The notes under the pieces: model-generated | The model's input: only the letters and a program-made list of their open reading frames with translations | Told to the model about the DNA's origin: nothing | Databases searched by the model: none | Assembly: GCA_963665085.2 (NCBI GenBank) | Contig: CAXXXS010000001.1 | Span: forward strand, 682,001 to 746,000 | Length of the DNA stretch: 64,000 nt | Reading direction: 5' to 3' | From: G963665085 sp963665085 | GTDB taxonomy: Bacteria > Bacteroidota > Bacteroidia > Bacteroidales > JAAAOM01 | Shown here: positions 27,946-36,544 of the stretch, piece after piece | Numbering within the stretch: position 1 is the stretch's first letter | Layout: every line of letters starts with the position of its first letter | Position numbers and translations under genes: made by a program

Positions 27946-28113
27946 TCATTCATTTTCATTCATTTTCCATGTGCCCACAGACAACAAATCTTTTTGCCAT
28001 GAAGGTTCATTTTTCTTCTTGTTATGCACATATTTTGAGACCAAAAACTCATAAAAATCCTGAATTTCCTTTTGTGCATTTTTTGGTAAAATATCTATGC
28101 GTAATGTTGACAT
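27946..28113 (-). pseudogene. decayed DUF2281-like antitoxin
   Basis: The frame begins MSTLRIDILPKNAQKEIQDF, then YEFLVSKY, closely related to the intact antitoxin at 27550. After about residue 40 the similarity is lost (QKDLLSVGTWKMNENE, stop). A 10-bp repeat (CATTTTCATT, two and a half copies at 27941-27967) sits at the end and probably caused slippage. A TAAATTTG promoter element precedes it. Confidence 0.65.
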
Positions 28114-28140
28114 ACCAATTTATATTTACATATTCATATA

Positions 28141-28148
28141 CAAATTTA
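28141..28148 (-). promoter_or_regulatory. candidate -7 element for the decayed cassette
   Basis: The minus strand reads TAAATTTG (TAnnTTTG) 27 bp before the remnant antitoxin ATG and 12 bp after the end of epimerase fragment 1. It parallels the arrangement at 19991. Confidence 0.45.
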
Positions 28149-28159
28149 GTAAAAACTAA

Positions 28160-28443
28160 ATAAGCTTTAACAGTGCTCATAAACACAAAATATTTTACAC
28201 CGTTTTCTTTTGCACATTTTGCTGTTTCGAAGGCTAGATTTGAGTTTACTTTGAAGTATTCTTTTTCCGGGGCTCCTTTCATTTGATGGCTTAGGGCGGC
28301 TAGGTGCAACAATGCTTTAGAGTCTTTAAATTCTATCTCTTCAGGTTTTATTTGCAAGAGATCGATATCCTGGATTTGGTAATCTAGAATTTCTTTTTGA
28401 AGTTTGTTCCTACGAAGCCGGAAAAGCCGGTTATTGCAAGCAT
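28160..28443 (-). pseudogene. epimerase 5' fragment (copy 1)
   Basis: It begins at ATG 28443, overlapping the TAA of the glycosyltransferase gene (TAATG), which is the natural operon junction. It matches the intact epimerase through MSTVKAY (codon 96), with a one-base deletion near 28400 that breaks the frame after FVGTNFKK. A toxin-antitoxin remnant follows at once. This copy probably marks the original location of the gene. Confidence 0.88.
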
Positions 28444-29273
28444 TAGCTACTTATTCTATTTCTAGGATCAATTCTTTTCAAAAGATTTGATAAAAATATA
28501 CCTAATCTTTTAGGAAATAAAATTTTTATCATGGGCACAAAAACCCCGACATAAGCAACTGGAGATAGTCTTAACATTTTACATCCTTTCCATCCCATTT
28601 TTACTTGTGTCCAGATTATATTTGAGTTATTTTTGTTAAACCAATCATCAGTAAATCTATATTTTAATAAAGGTTCTGGAAGGTTAGCAAATTGCAATCC
28701 AAGTTTAGCACATCTAAACCATAAATCATAATCTTGTCGTCGTTTTAAATTAACATTATATAAACCAGTCCTTAGTATTGATTCTCTGCGAAACATTACC
28801 GTAGGATGAATAAATGGACAGGTCCATATATATTTATATATTTGGCTGTGACCTATTGGTGTTTTTCTAAGAGTAAGTTCATTTCCATAAAGATCAATAT
28901 CTTTTGCCCATGTTCCAATAATATCAATGTTATGATTCTTCTCCATAAAAGAAAATTGTTTCTCAATACGATGCTTCTCAGATATATCATCAGCATCCAT
29001 TCTTGCATAGTACTTTGTTTCAGCTAATTTAATCGAATGATTCAATACATATGCTAGTCCATAATTTTTATTAAACACTAACAGATCAATAGTAGGCTGA
29101 TGATTAAATTGTTGAACAATTCCTTCTAATTCAATTCCCACACTTCCATCTTGGATTAAATGTATTTTCTTAACCGCAACACTTTGATTAAGGATAGAGT
29201 CAATTGCAAGATATAATTGTTCTGGTTTGACCCCTGAATGATAAGGTATTCCTACTGTAACATCAATGCTCAT
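28443..29273 (-). CDS. GT2-family glycosyltransferase
   Basis: A 276-residue GT-A fold enzyme: VTVGIPYHSG at the nucleotide-binding start, YYARMDADDISEKHRIEKQ with the DxD metal motif, FIHPTVMFRRE, and RRQDYDLWFRCAKLG. No membrane segment in the catalytic part; a hydrophobic stretch near the C-terminus may contact the membrane. It is the last intact glycosyltransferase of the leftward polysaccharide operon. The acceptor and donor cannot be told from sequence. Confidence 0.87.
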   Translation of the reverse strand: MSIDVTVGIPYHSGVKPEQLYLAIDSILNQSVAVKKIHLIQDGSVGIELEGIVQQFNHQPTIDLLVFNKNYGLAYVLNHSIKLAETKYYARMDADDISEKHRIEKQFSFMEKNHNIDIIGTWAKDIDLYGNELTLRKTPIGHSQIYKYIWTCPFIHPTVMFRRESILRTGLYNVNLKRRQDYDLWFRCAKLGLQFANLPEPLLKYRFTDDWFNKNNSNIIWTQVKMGWKGCKMLRLSPVAYVGVFVPMIKILFPKRLGIFLSNLLKRIDPRNRISS

Positions 29274-29280
29274 TTTTCAA

Positions 29281-29580
29281 CTAAAACAGTTTAGAAATAT
29301 CAAAGATAATTACTTCTCTTTTACCTTGAAAAACAGAATCAACAGTTAAATATTTAAAGTCTTGCGAAACTCTTGGATGTAAATCACATCTATTGCTTGA
29401 GTCAAACCTTAAGCTATGAAATAATTCAGCAATTTTTACCATCTCATAATTCTTGAAATTATATACATATAGAGTTTGCATTCTCGATTTATCAGGGTAT
29501 GTATCTGCAGACATCCAACTCTTATTAAAAATTTGAGGATGTCCATCTACCAAGCTCCCTTTCAAAGAATAGTTTAAATA
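29281..29580 (-). pseudogene. C-terminal remnant of a beta-propeller protein
   Basis: A frame of about 100 codons with no credible start (only TTG at 29565) encodes VDGHPQIFNKSWMSADTYPD, an IAELFHSLRF segment and RCDLHPRVSQDFKYLTVDS. These resemble the last blades of TolB/oligogalacturonate lyase-like six-bladed propeller proteins found in polysaccharide clusters. The full family has several hundred residues, so this is a 5'-truncated leftover between two glycosyltransferase genes. Confidence 0.6.
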
Positions 29581-29583
29581 TTA

Positions 29584-30657
29584 TTATAATGACTTAATTA
29601 CTGATTCTATTTCCGATACAATATTTTCCCAAGTCAACTTATTTTGTTTCATATAAAGTGCTTTAGAAATTTGGTTGTACCTAAGCGGATTTTCAATCAA
29701 TTGCAGGATTCCTTCTTTTATACTTTTAGGATCTTTATCAACGAATATACACTCACCTTCTTCTAGCTGTTCAGACAAGCCACTTCCTCGTGTTACAACC
29801 ATAGGAATTGCAGCACCAATTCCTATGGTTAAAACACCAGATTGACTAGCTTCCTGATAAGGAAGTACAAGAATATCGGCTTTATTGAAATAATATGCTA
29901 TCTCTTCTTCAGGTACGAATTCGTCAATAATTTCAATATTCATATTATTCCATATTACGGGGCGATAAGTTTGCTTGCCGATAATTAAAAGTTTATTATA
30001 TCTTCTTTTATCAATCATTGACACGGCTTCAATAAGTTCGTCTACACCTTTTGATTTTAATACCCTACCAAAAAATAATATAGTGGGAGTATCATTAAAT
30101 TGTCTATTGATATTCTTTAACCCTATAGGTCTAATAATTCCATGTGGAATAACATAAGAGATCTTTTTATCTATTTTTATGGTTTTAGAAGTAGAAATTT
30201 TAACGTGTCGAGATAAAAAAATCAATACCGTCGAAAATCTTATTGTTAAATTTTCAAGCATTTGAATGAACCTAATAAATAGGACGGGATTTTTTGTTCT
30301 TAGCGTTCCATCATGGACTGTCAAAATTATATCCTTCCTAAAAACCCTAAAAAGTAATATAAAAGCTACATTCCAAAAATGAAAATTTGGCAAATACAAC
30401 TTATCATATTTCTTTTGAACAAGCCCTAAAAGAATTTTAAAAAAATAAATTGGGAAAATGAGAAATGAATACAAAAAAAAATCATTTCTATTTGTATGAA
30501 CTGTCCAATATTCATTGGACATAGTTCGTTGAACCTTAGTATTTCTAGCTGATATTACATATTTATCCAAATTCAGTCTATGTATTATTTCTCTTGAGTA
30601 TACTAAACCTCCCCCCCTTACTGCCAGAGATAGTACTAAAACTTTACTGCTTTTCAT
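29584..30657 (-). CDS. GT4-family glycosyltransferase
   Basis: A 357-residue GT-B enzyme. The N-terminus has VLSLAVRGGGLVYSREI. The donor-binding C-terminal domain shows PTILFFGRVLKSKGVDELIEA and KADILVLPYQEASQSGVLTIGIGAAIPMVVT with the E-x7-E-like region around EASQSG. It probably adds a hexose or deoxyhexose to the lipid-linked repeat unit on the cytoplasmic side. It overlaps the preceding GT2 gene by 14 bp, indicating translational coupling. Confidence 0.87.
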   Translation of the reverse strand: MKSSKVLVLSLAVRGGGLVYSREIIHRLNLDKYVISARNTKVQRTMSNEYWTVHTNRNDFFLYSFLIFPIYFFKILLGLVQKKYDKLYLPNFHFWNVAFILLFRVFRKDIILTVHDGTLRTKNPVLFIRFIQMLENLTIRFSTVLIFLSRHVKISTSKTIKIDKKISYVIPHGIIRPIGLKNINRQFNDTPTILFFGRVLKSKGVDELIEAVSMIDKRRYNKLLIIGKQTYRPVIWNNMNIEIIDEFVPEEEIAYYFNKADILVLPYQEASQSGVLTIGIGAAIPMVVTRGSGLSEQLEEGECIFVDKDPKSIKEGILQLIENPLRYNQISKALYMKQNKLTWENIVSEIESVIKSL

Positions 30658-31543
30658 ATTTTTTGTAAAGTATCTTTTGAAAGTTAATTTCTATAAAAAA
30701 CTTAGATATAAAATCTTTAAGTAGAGTAAGGACAAACCATTTTGTTGAAATATAATGGCTATCCGAGATATTATTAATTTTTCTTGCAATATGATTTTCG
30801 TTAGCTCTCTTAAACAAATTTGAACTGGAAAAAGAAACACCTCCAACTCTCATATTAGTTAGCACGTTCTTGGTAAAAACAAAATTAACATTATTCACAT
30901 ACCATCTCAGCACAATTTCATAATCCGCAGAATATTTAAGCTTGAAATTAAATAGCCCATATTTCTCATATATCCCTTTAGTAACAAAAGTTGCAGGATG
31001 GTTAACTGGCATAAAATATTTTAACGATTTTTTAAAAAATTGTTCACTAGTGTTTTTTATTATTGTATATAAATATTTACCGGACTCATCCACTCTATTA
31101 ATCCCCCCACAAATAATAAAATCTTTTAGTTTTGCATTTTCTTTATAAATATTATATACTTTTAACAATGCATCGTTTTGAAAAAAATCATCTGAATTTA
31201 GAAGCCCTATTATTTCTCCATTGCTTTGTTTAATACCTTTGTTCATTGCATCATAAATACCCTTGTCTGGTTCGCTTATCCAATAATCTATGGCAAGTTC
31301 ATTCTTTTTAATAATATCCAAACTACAATCTGTTGAGCCTCCGTCAATAACTATATATTCAATGCTAACTCCTTTTTGATTCTTAATGCTATCAATTGTA
31401 TTTTGCAGATACTTTTCACCATTATATACAACAGTAATTATTGAAAATTGAGGCCTCGATATTTCCTGTTCATCATGAACTAGCTTAAACCTTTTGCCTC
31501 CTTGAATAGATCGTTTAATATTATGAATTTTTAGTGATTTCAT
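30644..31543 (-). CDS. GT2-family glycosyltransferase
   Basis: A 299-residue GT-A enzyme of the WcaA/GT2 type: FSIITVVYNGEKYLQNTIDS, EYIVIDGGSTDCSLDII, KGIYDAMNKGIKQSNGEIIG and the metal motif in LLNSDDFFQND, then FVTKGIYEKYGLFN and SADYEIVLRW. It overlaps the polymerase gene by 4 bp and the next transferase by 14 bp. Confidence 0.88.
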   Translation of the reverse strand: MKSLKIHNIKRSIQGGKRFKLVHDEQEISRPQFSIITVVYNGEKYLQNTIDSIKNQKGVSIEYIVIDGGSTDCSLDIIKKNELAIDYWISEPDKGIYDAMNKGIKQSNGEIIGLLNSDDFFQNDALLKVYNIYKENAKLKDFIICGGINRVDESGKYLYTIIKNTSEQFFKKSLKYFMPVNHPATFVTKGIYEKYGLFNFKLKYSADYEIVLRWYVNNVNFVFTKNVLTNMRVGGVSFSSSNLFKRANENHIARKINNISDSHYISTKWFVLTLLKDFISKFFIEINFQKILYKKYEKQ

Positions 31544-32823
31544 TTATAAGAAAATGTTTCATCTTTAAATTTATAAATATACACTGCAGTCAACAAAAAT
31601 GCATTTGTAAAAGCATTTGAATCAAAAGCAATACCCTTATATTGGGCAAATAAAAAAATTAATATATATGCTAAAAGGTATAATTTCATATAAAAATTTT
31701 TGTTTTTAGCAAAACCTAAAATAAAAAGCAAAAAGAAAGAAAAATAAACTAAGATTGAGAAAATTAATCCCCCGAAATAAATATAATTTATATAACCAAT
31801 ATCCGAGTTATACATATCTAAATTATTTTTAAAAAGATAGCGCCCTTCACCAAAAATCCAATATTTTAGATTTTCTGGAAAAAAAACATGAGTACTTAAA
31901 ACTTGAAAGGTGCGACTCCCTCTGGTTTCAAATGCCCCAAGTATCCAATTTAATGTAAATTCATATAAACTTGGATCAACAATATAAAATGATATAATAA
32001 ATAATATAGCAACTATTACTAATATTAGGATAGCTATTTTAAATGTTTTACAGAAGACTTTAAATTTCATAGTTGATAGTGAAAGTAATATTATGCTCAA
32101 TAAAAATAATGGAATAACAACTAAACCTACTCTTGCATTAAATAAAATACTAATCAATAAAAATGGAATCACATAAATATATTTATAGTTGCCAGAATAC
32201 GCATACAAGATTGCAATCATAATTGCAATGCCCTGAAATATTGGCATAGGATACAGAAACTGTGATGAAAATCCATAGGAACGAATTAACCATAATTCAG
32301 GTTGAAATATTTTTTCATCTGTGAAATGCATAACACTTTTAAATGCAAATAACCGAAAACTTGGAAATACGATCATCAAGACCACAAAAAAAGATTGAAT
32401 AACAGCCAATATGAGAAACATTTCCATTACTCCACTAACCTTTAACTCAAGTTTCTTAGTAAACATTGAAATGAAAAAAAAATTAACTACTGTAAAATTT
32501 AAAAGTAATGTTATCCATTTTAGAGAATAAGTTTGTGAAAGCGGGATCTTATCATTATAATCTGAAAATAAATCTATTATAAAAGTATATATTGTTATGA
32601 CTAACATAAAAATAAGAATAACAATAAGATTTCTATCTGAAAAAAAATTCAAAAATGACCTATATTTAAGAATAACAAAAACTATTGAGATTCCAATAAC
32701 CAGGTATGAAGGTGAAAATGGAACTAACTTTATGGGAGGTGTATATAAAAATAAAAATAACAATAAATAGATAAAATATTTACTTAAATTCTTTAGCGAT
32801 ATTTTGAACTTTTTTATCTCCAC
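31540..32823 (-). CDS. Wzy-like O-antigen/capsule polymerase
   Basis: A 427-residue protein with about ten to twelve membrane segments and one larger loop (ETRGSRTFQVLSTHVFFPEN, then YWIFGEGRYLFKN), matching the O-antigen ligase/polymerase layout. Sequence identity in this family is always low, so the call rests on topology, the loop and cluster position between transferases. The start is GTG at 32823, within the upstream transferase gene (10 bp overlap). It would polymerise repeat units in the periplasm with the Wzz protein at 40385. Confidence 0.72.
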   Translation of the reverse strand: MEIKKFKISLKNLSKYFIYLLLFLFLYTPPIKLVPFSPSYLVIGISIVFVILKYRSFLNFFSDRNLIVILIFMLVITIYTFIIDLFSDYNDKIPLSQTYSLKWITLLLNFTVVNFFFISMFTKKLELKVSGVMEMFLILAVIQSFFVVLMIVFPSFRLFAFKSVMHFTDEKIFQPELWLIRSYGFSSQFLYPMPIFQGIAIMIAILYAYSGNYKYIYVIPFLLISILFNARVGLVVIPLFLLSIILLSLSTMKFKVFCKTFKIAILILVIVAILFIISFYIVDPSLYEFTLNWILGAFETRGSRTFQVLSTHVFFPENLKYWIFGEGRYLFKNNLDMYNSDIGYINYIYFGGLIFSILVYFSFFLLFILGFAKNKNFYMKLYLLAYILIFLFAQYKGIAFDSNAFTNAFLLTAVYIYKFKDETFSYK

Positions 32824-33695
32824 AGAATAAAAAGTTTTATAATAGATTGCAGAAACTCATAACGAAAACTATATTTTAAAGATTTTAACATGTTTGTTAA
32901 TGCAAATAGCTTACTATCCTTGTAGGAGCAATATGTGCAAAAGTTGCGAAAATGCCACCTTGAAATCGCATTCTTGTATAATTTATTTCCCTTATAAAGC
33001 TTTATACAATCTAAATGAGAATAAATTATTTTATGAGATAAAGCTTTTTTCTTGTTATTTATAACACGATAATATGAAATAAAGGAATTAATAAATCCTA
33101 TTTCATATTTTTTACTTATTTTCAAATTCATATAAAAATCTTCTGTCCACATGTCATTTTTATATCTCCCAATAGTATCGAATATCTCTTTCTTAAATAA
33201 ATAATTTACTGGTGGGTGAAAATTGACTAAAATAATATCACGAAAAATGTTACCTCCTCTCAATGATTTATTCTTTGCTTTAGTAGATCTCGGCAAAATA
33301 TTTCCGTTCTCGTCAACATGATACGCTTTCCCATAACACATTGGGATGTCTGGATTTCTTTCCATAAAATCCACCTGTTTTTCTAATTTATCTAAAGCCC
33401 AATAATCATCTGACGCACAAAAAGTAAAATACTTCCCCCCTGATAGTTCAATACCTTTATTAAGGGTATATGCAACACCATGGTTTTCTTGTTGAATTAA
33501 AGTAAAATCAAATTTAGATAAAAGTTGCTTTAAAATTTCAATAGAATTATCAGTTGAACCATCATCAATTACAAAAACCTCATAATTCTTATATGTTTGA
33601 TTGAATACGCTCGTTATTGTTTGTTCAATAAACCTGGCATGATTGTATGATGGGATAATTACCGAAACTAATGGTTTTACTTCATTCTCGTTCAT
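32814..33695 (-). CDS. GT2-family glycosyltransferase
   Basis: A 293-residue GT-A enzyme: VSVIIPSYNHARFIEQTITS, VFVIDDGSTDNSIEIL, YFTFCASDDYWALDKLEKQ (metal motif) and MWTEDFYMNLKISKKY. It overlaps the flippase gene by 4 bp. Donor and acceptor are unknown. Confidence 0.88.
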   Translation of the reverse strand: MNENEVKPLVSVIIPSYNHARFIEQTITSVFNQTYKNYEVFVIDDGSTDNSIEILKQLLSKFDFTLIQQENHGVAYTLNKGIELSGGKYFTFCASDDYWALDKLEKQVDFMERNPDIPMCYGKAYHVDENGNILPRSTKAKNKSLRGGNIFRDIILVNFHPPVNYLFKKEIFDTIGRYKNDMWTEDFYMNLKISKKYEIGFINSFISYYRVINNKKKALSHKIIYSHLDCIKLYKGNKLYKNAISRWHFRNFCTYCSYKDSKLFALTNMLKSLKYSFRYEFLQSIIKLFILWR

Positions 33696-35143
33696 ATTTT
33701 CCTTTTTAATTTTTCTAGTAGAGAGTACAATTCATCTACCTCCGATATTTTTAACAGAGAGCATATGAAAAAATAGGCCAAAAAACCAACCGTGATCCCT
33801 AAAATAAGCTCTAGAAAAAGATTATTAATTATTGAAGTTAAAATTATTACCGTCAGAGACATAGCAATAGTAGCAATAATAATATTTACCATGTCTTTTA
33901 ATTGTTGAAGAGCTCCGTAGCCAAAAAGTTTCCCAGGAATATATGCGTTAATAAAAAAAGAAATAGCAGAGGTAACAACATGCCCTATAACTATAGCTTT
34001 AACGCCCATTGGAATTGTAATTAAGAGAGCTAAAACAATTAATGGTAACTTAGATAAATCCACTTTCAAAAATAAATCAGATCTGCCGATTGCATTTAGA
34101 ATATTCATATTGACAACACTAATAGGTGTTACAATTCTTGCAAAACACATCCACTGAAAAAGTACTATTGTTGGAACCCATTTGTCTGTTAACAAAATTC
34201 TTATAAATGGATCTGCAAGGAGAGCTAACAGTGTCATAGCAGGAAAAATAAAAAAAGCGGTCATTTTAATAATACGACGATAAGCTGAAACCAATCTTTT
34301 CTTGTCGTCTTGCAATGAGGCCATGACAGGAAATGTAACTTGTTGCAAAACTGCTGTAACTGTACCAGCCGATATATCAGCAAATTTTTTACCATTCGTG
34401 TAAAATCCAAGCTCAGCAGCAGAATAAAATTTTCCAATTATAATATTGTATACTTCCTGAAAGGATCTAGCATATAAATTCGAGATAAGTATTTTAGAGC
34501 CAAAACCAAAAAGTTCTTTAAATGATTTCACAGAAAAAGATAATATTGGCATCCATTTTCCAAATAACCAAAACATTATAACAGATAATGCAGATCGTGT
34601 TATATTTTGAATTACCAATGACCAAACTCCAAATCCATTATATGCAAAATATATAGCAATAATTCCTCCCCCAATAACGGATACAACATTAACTTTTGCT
34701 ATTGTTTTAAAATCTATATCAATCGTTAATTTCGACCTTTGGATTATTGAAAAGGAATTAATTATTACGTTTAATGAAAGTACTCTTGTTAAACTAATTA
34801 ATTCTGATTTTTCATAAAATCCTGCGATTGATGGAGCAAAAATATAAAGTACTAAATATAATCCTAAGCTAATCGCAAGGTTAAAAATAAAAACAGTTGA
34901 GAAATCTTCCCCCGTACATTTTTTTTTTTGGATTAATCCTGCCCCCATTCCACTATCAACTATACTTTGCGATAGGACAATTAATATCGAAAGCATTCCT
35001 ATCAAACCAAAATCTTCAGGCATAAGGATACGTGCTAGAAGGACACCAATTATAAACTGCCCACCTTGCACCGAAAATTTTTCTACCGCGCTCCAAAGCA
35101 TCGCTATAGTTGCTTTTGATTTAAGTGATGTTGTATTAGTCAT
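33692..35143 (-). CDS. Wzx-type oligosaccharide flippase
   Basis: A 483-residue protein with about 12-14 membrane segments of the MOP superfamily, close to the WzxC/TuaB group: the N-terminus is AMLWSAVEKFSVQGGQFIIG, then LARILMPEDFGLIGMLSI and DSGMGAGLIQKKKC. It flips undecaprenyl-linked repeat units to the periplasm. Start ATG, 34 bp after the SDR gene stop. Confidence 0.87.
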   Translation of the reverse strand: MTNTTSLKSKATIAMLWSAVEKFSVQGGQFIIGVLLARILMPEDFGLIGMLSILIVLSQSIVDSGMGAGLIQKKKCTGEDFSTVFIFNLAISLGLYLVLYIFAPSIAGFYEKSELISLTRVLSLNVIINSFSIIQRSKLTIDIDFKTIAKVNVVSVIGGGIIAIYFAYNGFGVWSLVIQNITRSALSVIMFWLFGKWMPILSFSVKSFKELFGFGSKILISNLYARSFQEVYNIIIGKFYSAAELGFYTNGKKFADISAGTVTAVLQQVTFPVMASLQDDKKRLVSAYRRIIKMTAFFIFPAMTLLALLADPFIRILLTDKWVPTIVLFQWMCFARIVTPISVVNMNILNAIGRSDLFLKVDLSKLPLIVLALLITIPMGVKAIVIGHVVTSAISFFINAYIPGKLFGYGALQQLKDMVNIIIATIAMSLTVIILTSIINNLFLELILGITVGFLAYFFICSLLKISEVDELYSLLEKLKRKI

Positions 35144-35177
35144 TAAATACTGAAATTCTAAGAAAAATCTAAAATAA

Positions 35178-35873
35178 TTAAAACCGTTCTCTTACTAATA
35201 TTGGAAAACCTTCTAGGGGTGATGCTTCAGATGTTAGACAATATAGAATTGTTTTTGCTACTGATTCTGGTTGCATAATTGATTTAGGATCTTCAAAAGG
35301 AGCTAAAATCTTTCTTAGAGGAGTTGCTGTTCTGCCAGGGCAAATAATAAATATTTTAATATTATATTCTGATAATTCTTCAGCAATTGCATTTGAAAAG
35401 CTTATTACACCACTTTTTGCCGCTGCATATGCACTCCAGCCAGGTCTTGGTGTTAAACCTGCTGTTGAAGCAATATTAACAATAATACCTCCTATATTTT
35501 TCATAGATTCTGTAACATGCTTACAGCATAAAAAAGTTCCTGTTAAATTAATGGACACTGTTTTGTTCCAATTATCTAAAGTAGTTGCAAGCATTCCTTC
35601 AGGATCTACATAACCTGCACAATTTATAAGTGCATCAATTTTTCCAAATTTTTTAATAATATAATTAAAAAAAAGTATTACATTTTTTTCATTAGCAACA
35701 TCAATATTTTTAACTATACTTCCATTTTTTAGTAATGAGATAATTTTAGTATTAGCCTCAATAGATCGACTTGCCCATATTACGGTTGCACCTCTTTTTT
35801 GTGCTTCAACAGCTGTACTATATCCTATACCTGAACTAGCACCAGTAATTACAATTATTTTACCTATTAACAT
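35178..35873 (-). CDS. SDR oxidoreductase, probable partner for CDP-alditol synthesis
   Basis: A 231-residue classical short-chain dehydrogenase: ITGASSGIGYSTAVEAQKRG (cofactor loop), INCAGYVDPEG, INLTGTFLCCK, IVNIASTAGLTPRPG and YAAAKSG (catalytic Tyr-x3-Lys). It sits 2 bp after an IspD-like cytidylyltransferase. In Haemophilus Acs1/Bcs1 such a pair is fused and makes CDP-ribitol from ribulose 5-phosphate. The same function is inferred here from order and fold; another alditol or an unrelated reduction is possible. Confidence 0.82.
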   Translation of the reverse strand: MLIGKIIVITGASSGIGYSTAVEAQKRGATVIWASRSIEANTKIISLLKNGSIVKNIDVANEKNVILFFNYIIKKFGKIDALINCAGYVDPEGMLATTLDNWNKTVSINLTGTFLCCKHVTESMKNIGGIIVNIASTAGLTPRPGWSAYAAAKSGVISFSNAIAEELSEYNIKIFIICPGRTATPLRKILAPFEDPKSIMQPESVAKTILYCLTSEASPLEGFPILVRERF

Positions 35874-35875
35874 AG

Positions 35876-36538
35876 TTAATTCATTTTTAACAGCTTTTCA
35901 ACTAATTCTACATCTAATGGTGTAGTAACTTTAATGTTAGATTCTCGACCTGGAATAAATTTAACTTTGCCTCCATAATGAAAAACAAGCATACCATCTT
36001 CAGTTGCATAATAATTGTCGTCAATTGCTCTTAGATGCGATTTTAATAAAATATCTTTATTAAAAACTTGAGGTAATTGTACATTGTGTAGTCTAGATCT
36101 ATCAAGTTCAGCCTCCATATAATTTGAACCAACCGCAACTGTAAATTTTATTGGAATTGTTGGAATAACAGCATCGCAATTTTTAAATCCATTAATTACT
36201 TCATCTAAAAAATCGAGCCCAATTAAAGGGCGAGCAGCTTCATGAATTAATACATTATCGGATTTAATTTTACCCAAAGCAATTTTTACTGATTCTTGCC
36301 TTGTTTTACCACCTATAATACAAATTGCATTCTTTATATTGTATTCTTTAAGGTAAAATTCATAATCTTTAATAAAATCCATATTGCAGGTAATATATAT
36401 CCTTTCAATATTTTTACATTTGTTAAATTTTTCTAAAGAATATATGAATAATGGTTTTCCTTTAATTCTAAAAAATTGTTTTGGCGTATCTATTTCCATT
36501 CGAGTACCTTTACCTGCAGCTAAAAGTATTGCTTCCAT
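35876..36538 (-). CDS. IspD/TarI-like cytidylyltransferase
   Basis: A 220-residue nucleotidyltransferase: AILLAAGKGTRM, PKQFFRIKGKPLFIYSL, IIGGKTRQESVKIAL, VLIHEAARPLI, and SNIKVTTPLDVELVEKL at the end, the IspD-family pattern. In this position, with a CDP-alditol phosphotransferase and an SDR, the ribitol-5-phosphate (TarI) activity is more likely than the isoprenoid one. IspD itself would be expected elsewhere as a housekeeping gene. The gene follows the phosphotransferase gene by 6 bp. Confidence 0.85.
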   Translation of the reverse strand: MEAILLAAGKGTRMEIDTPKQFFRIKGKPLFIYSLEKFNKCKNIERIYITCNMDFIKDYEFYLKEYNIKNAICIIGGKTRQESVKIALGKIKSDNVLIHEAARPLIGLDFLDEVINGFKNCDAVIPTIPIKFTVAVGSNYMEAELDRSRLHNVQLPQVFNKDILLKSHLRAIDDNYYATEDGMLVFHYGGKVKFIPGRESNIKVTTPLDVELVEKLLKMN

Positions 36539-36544
36539 ATAAAT

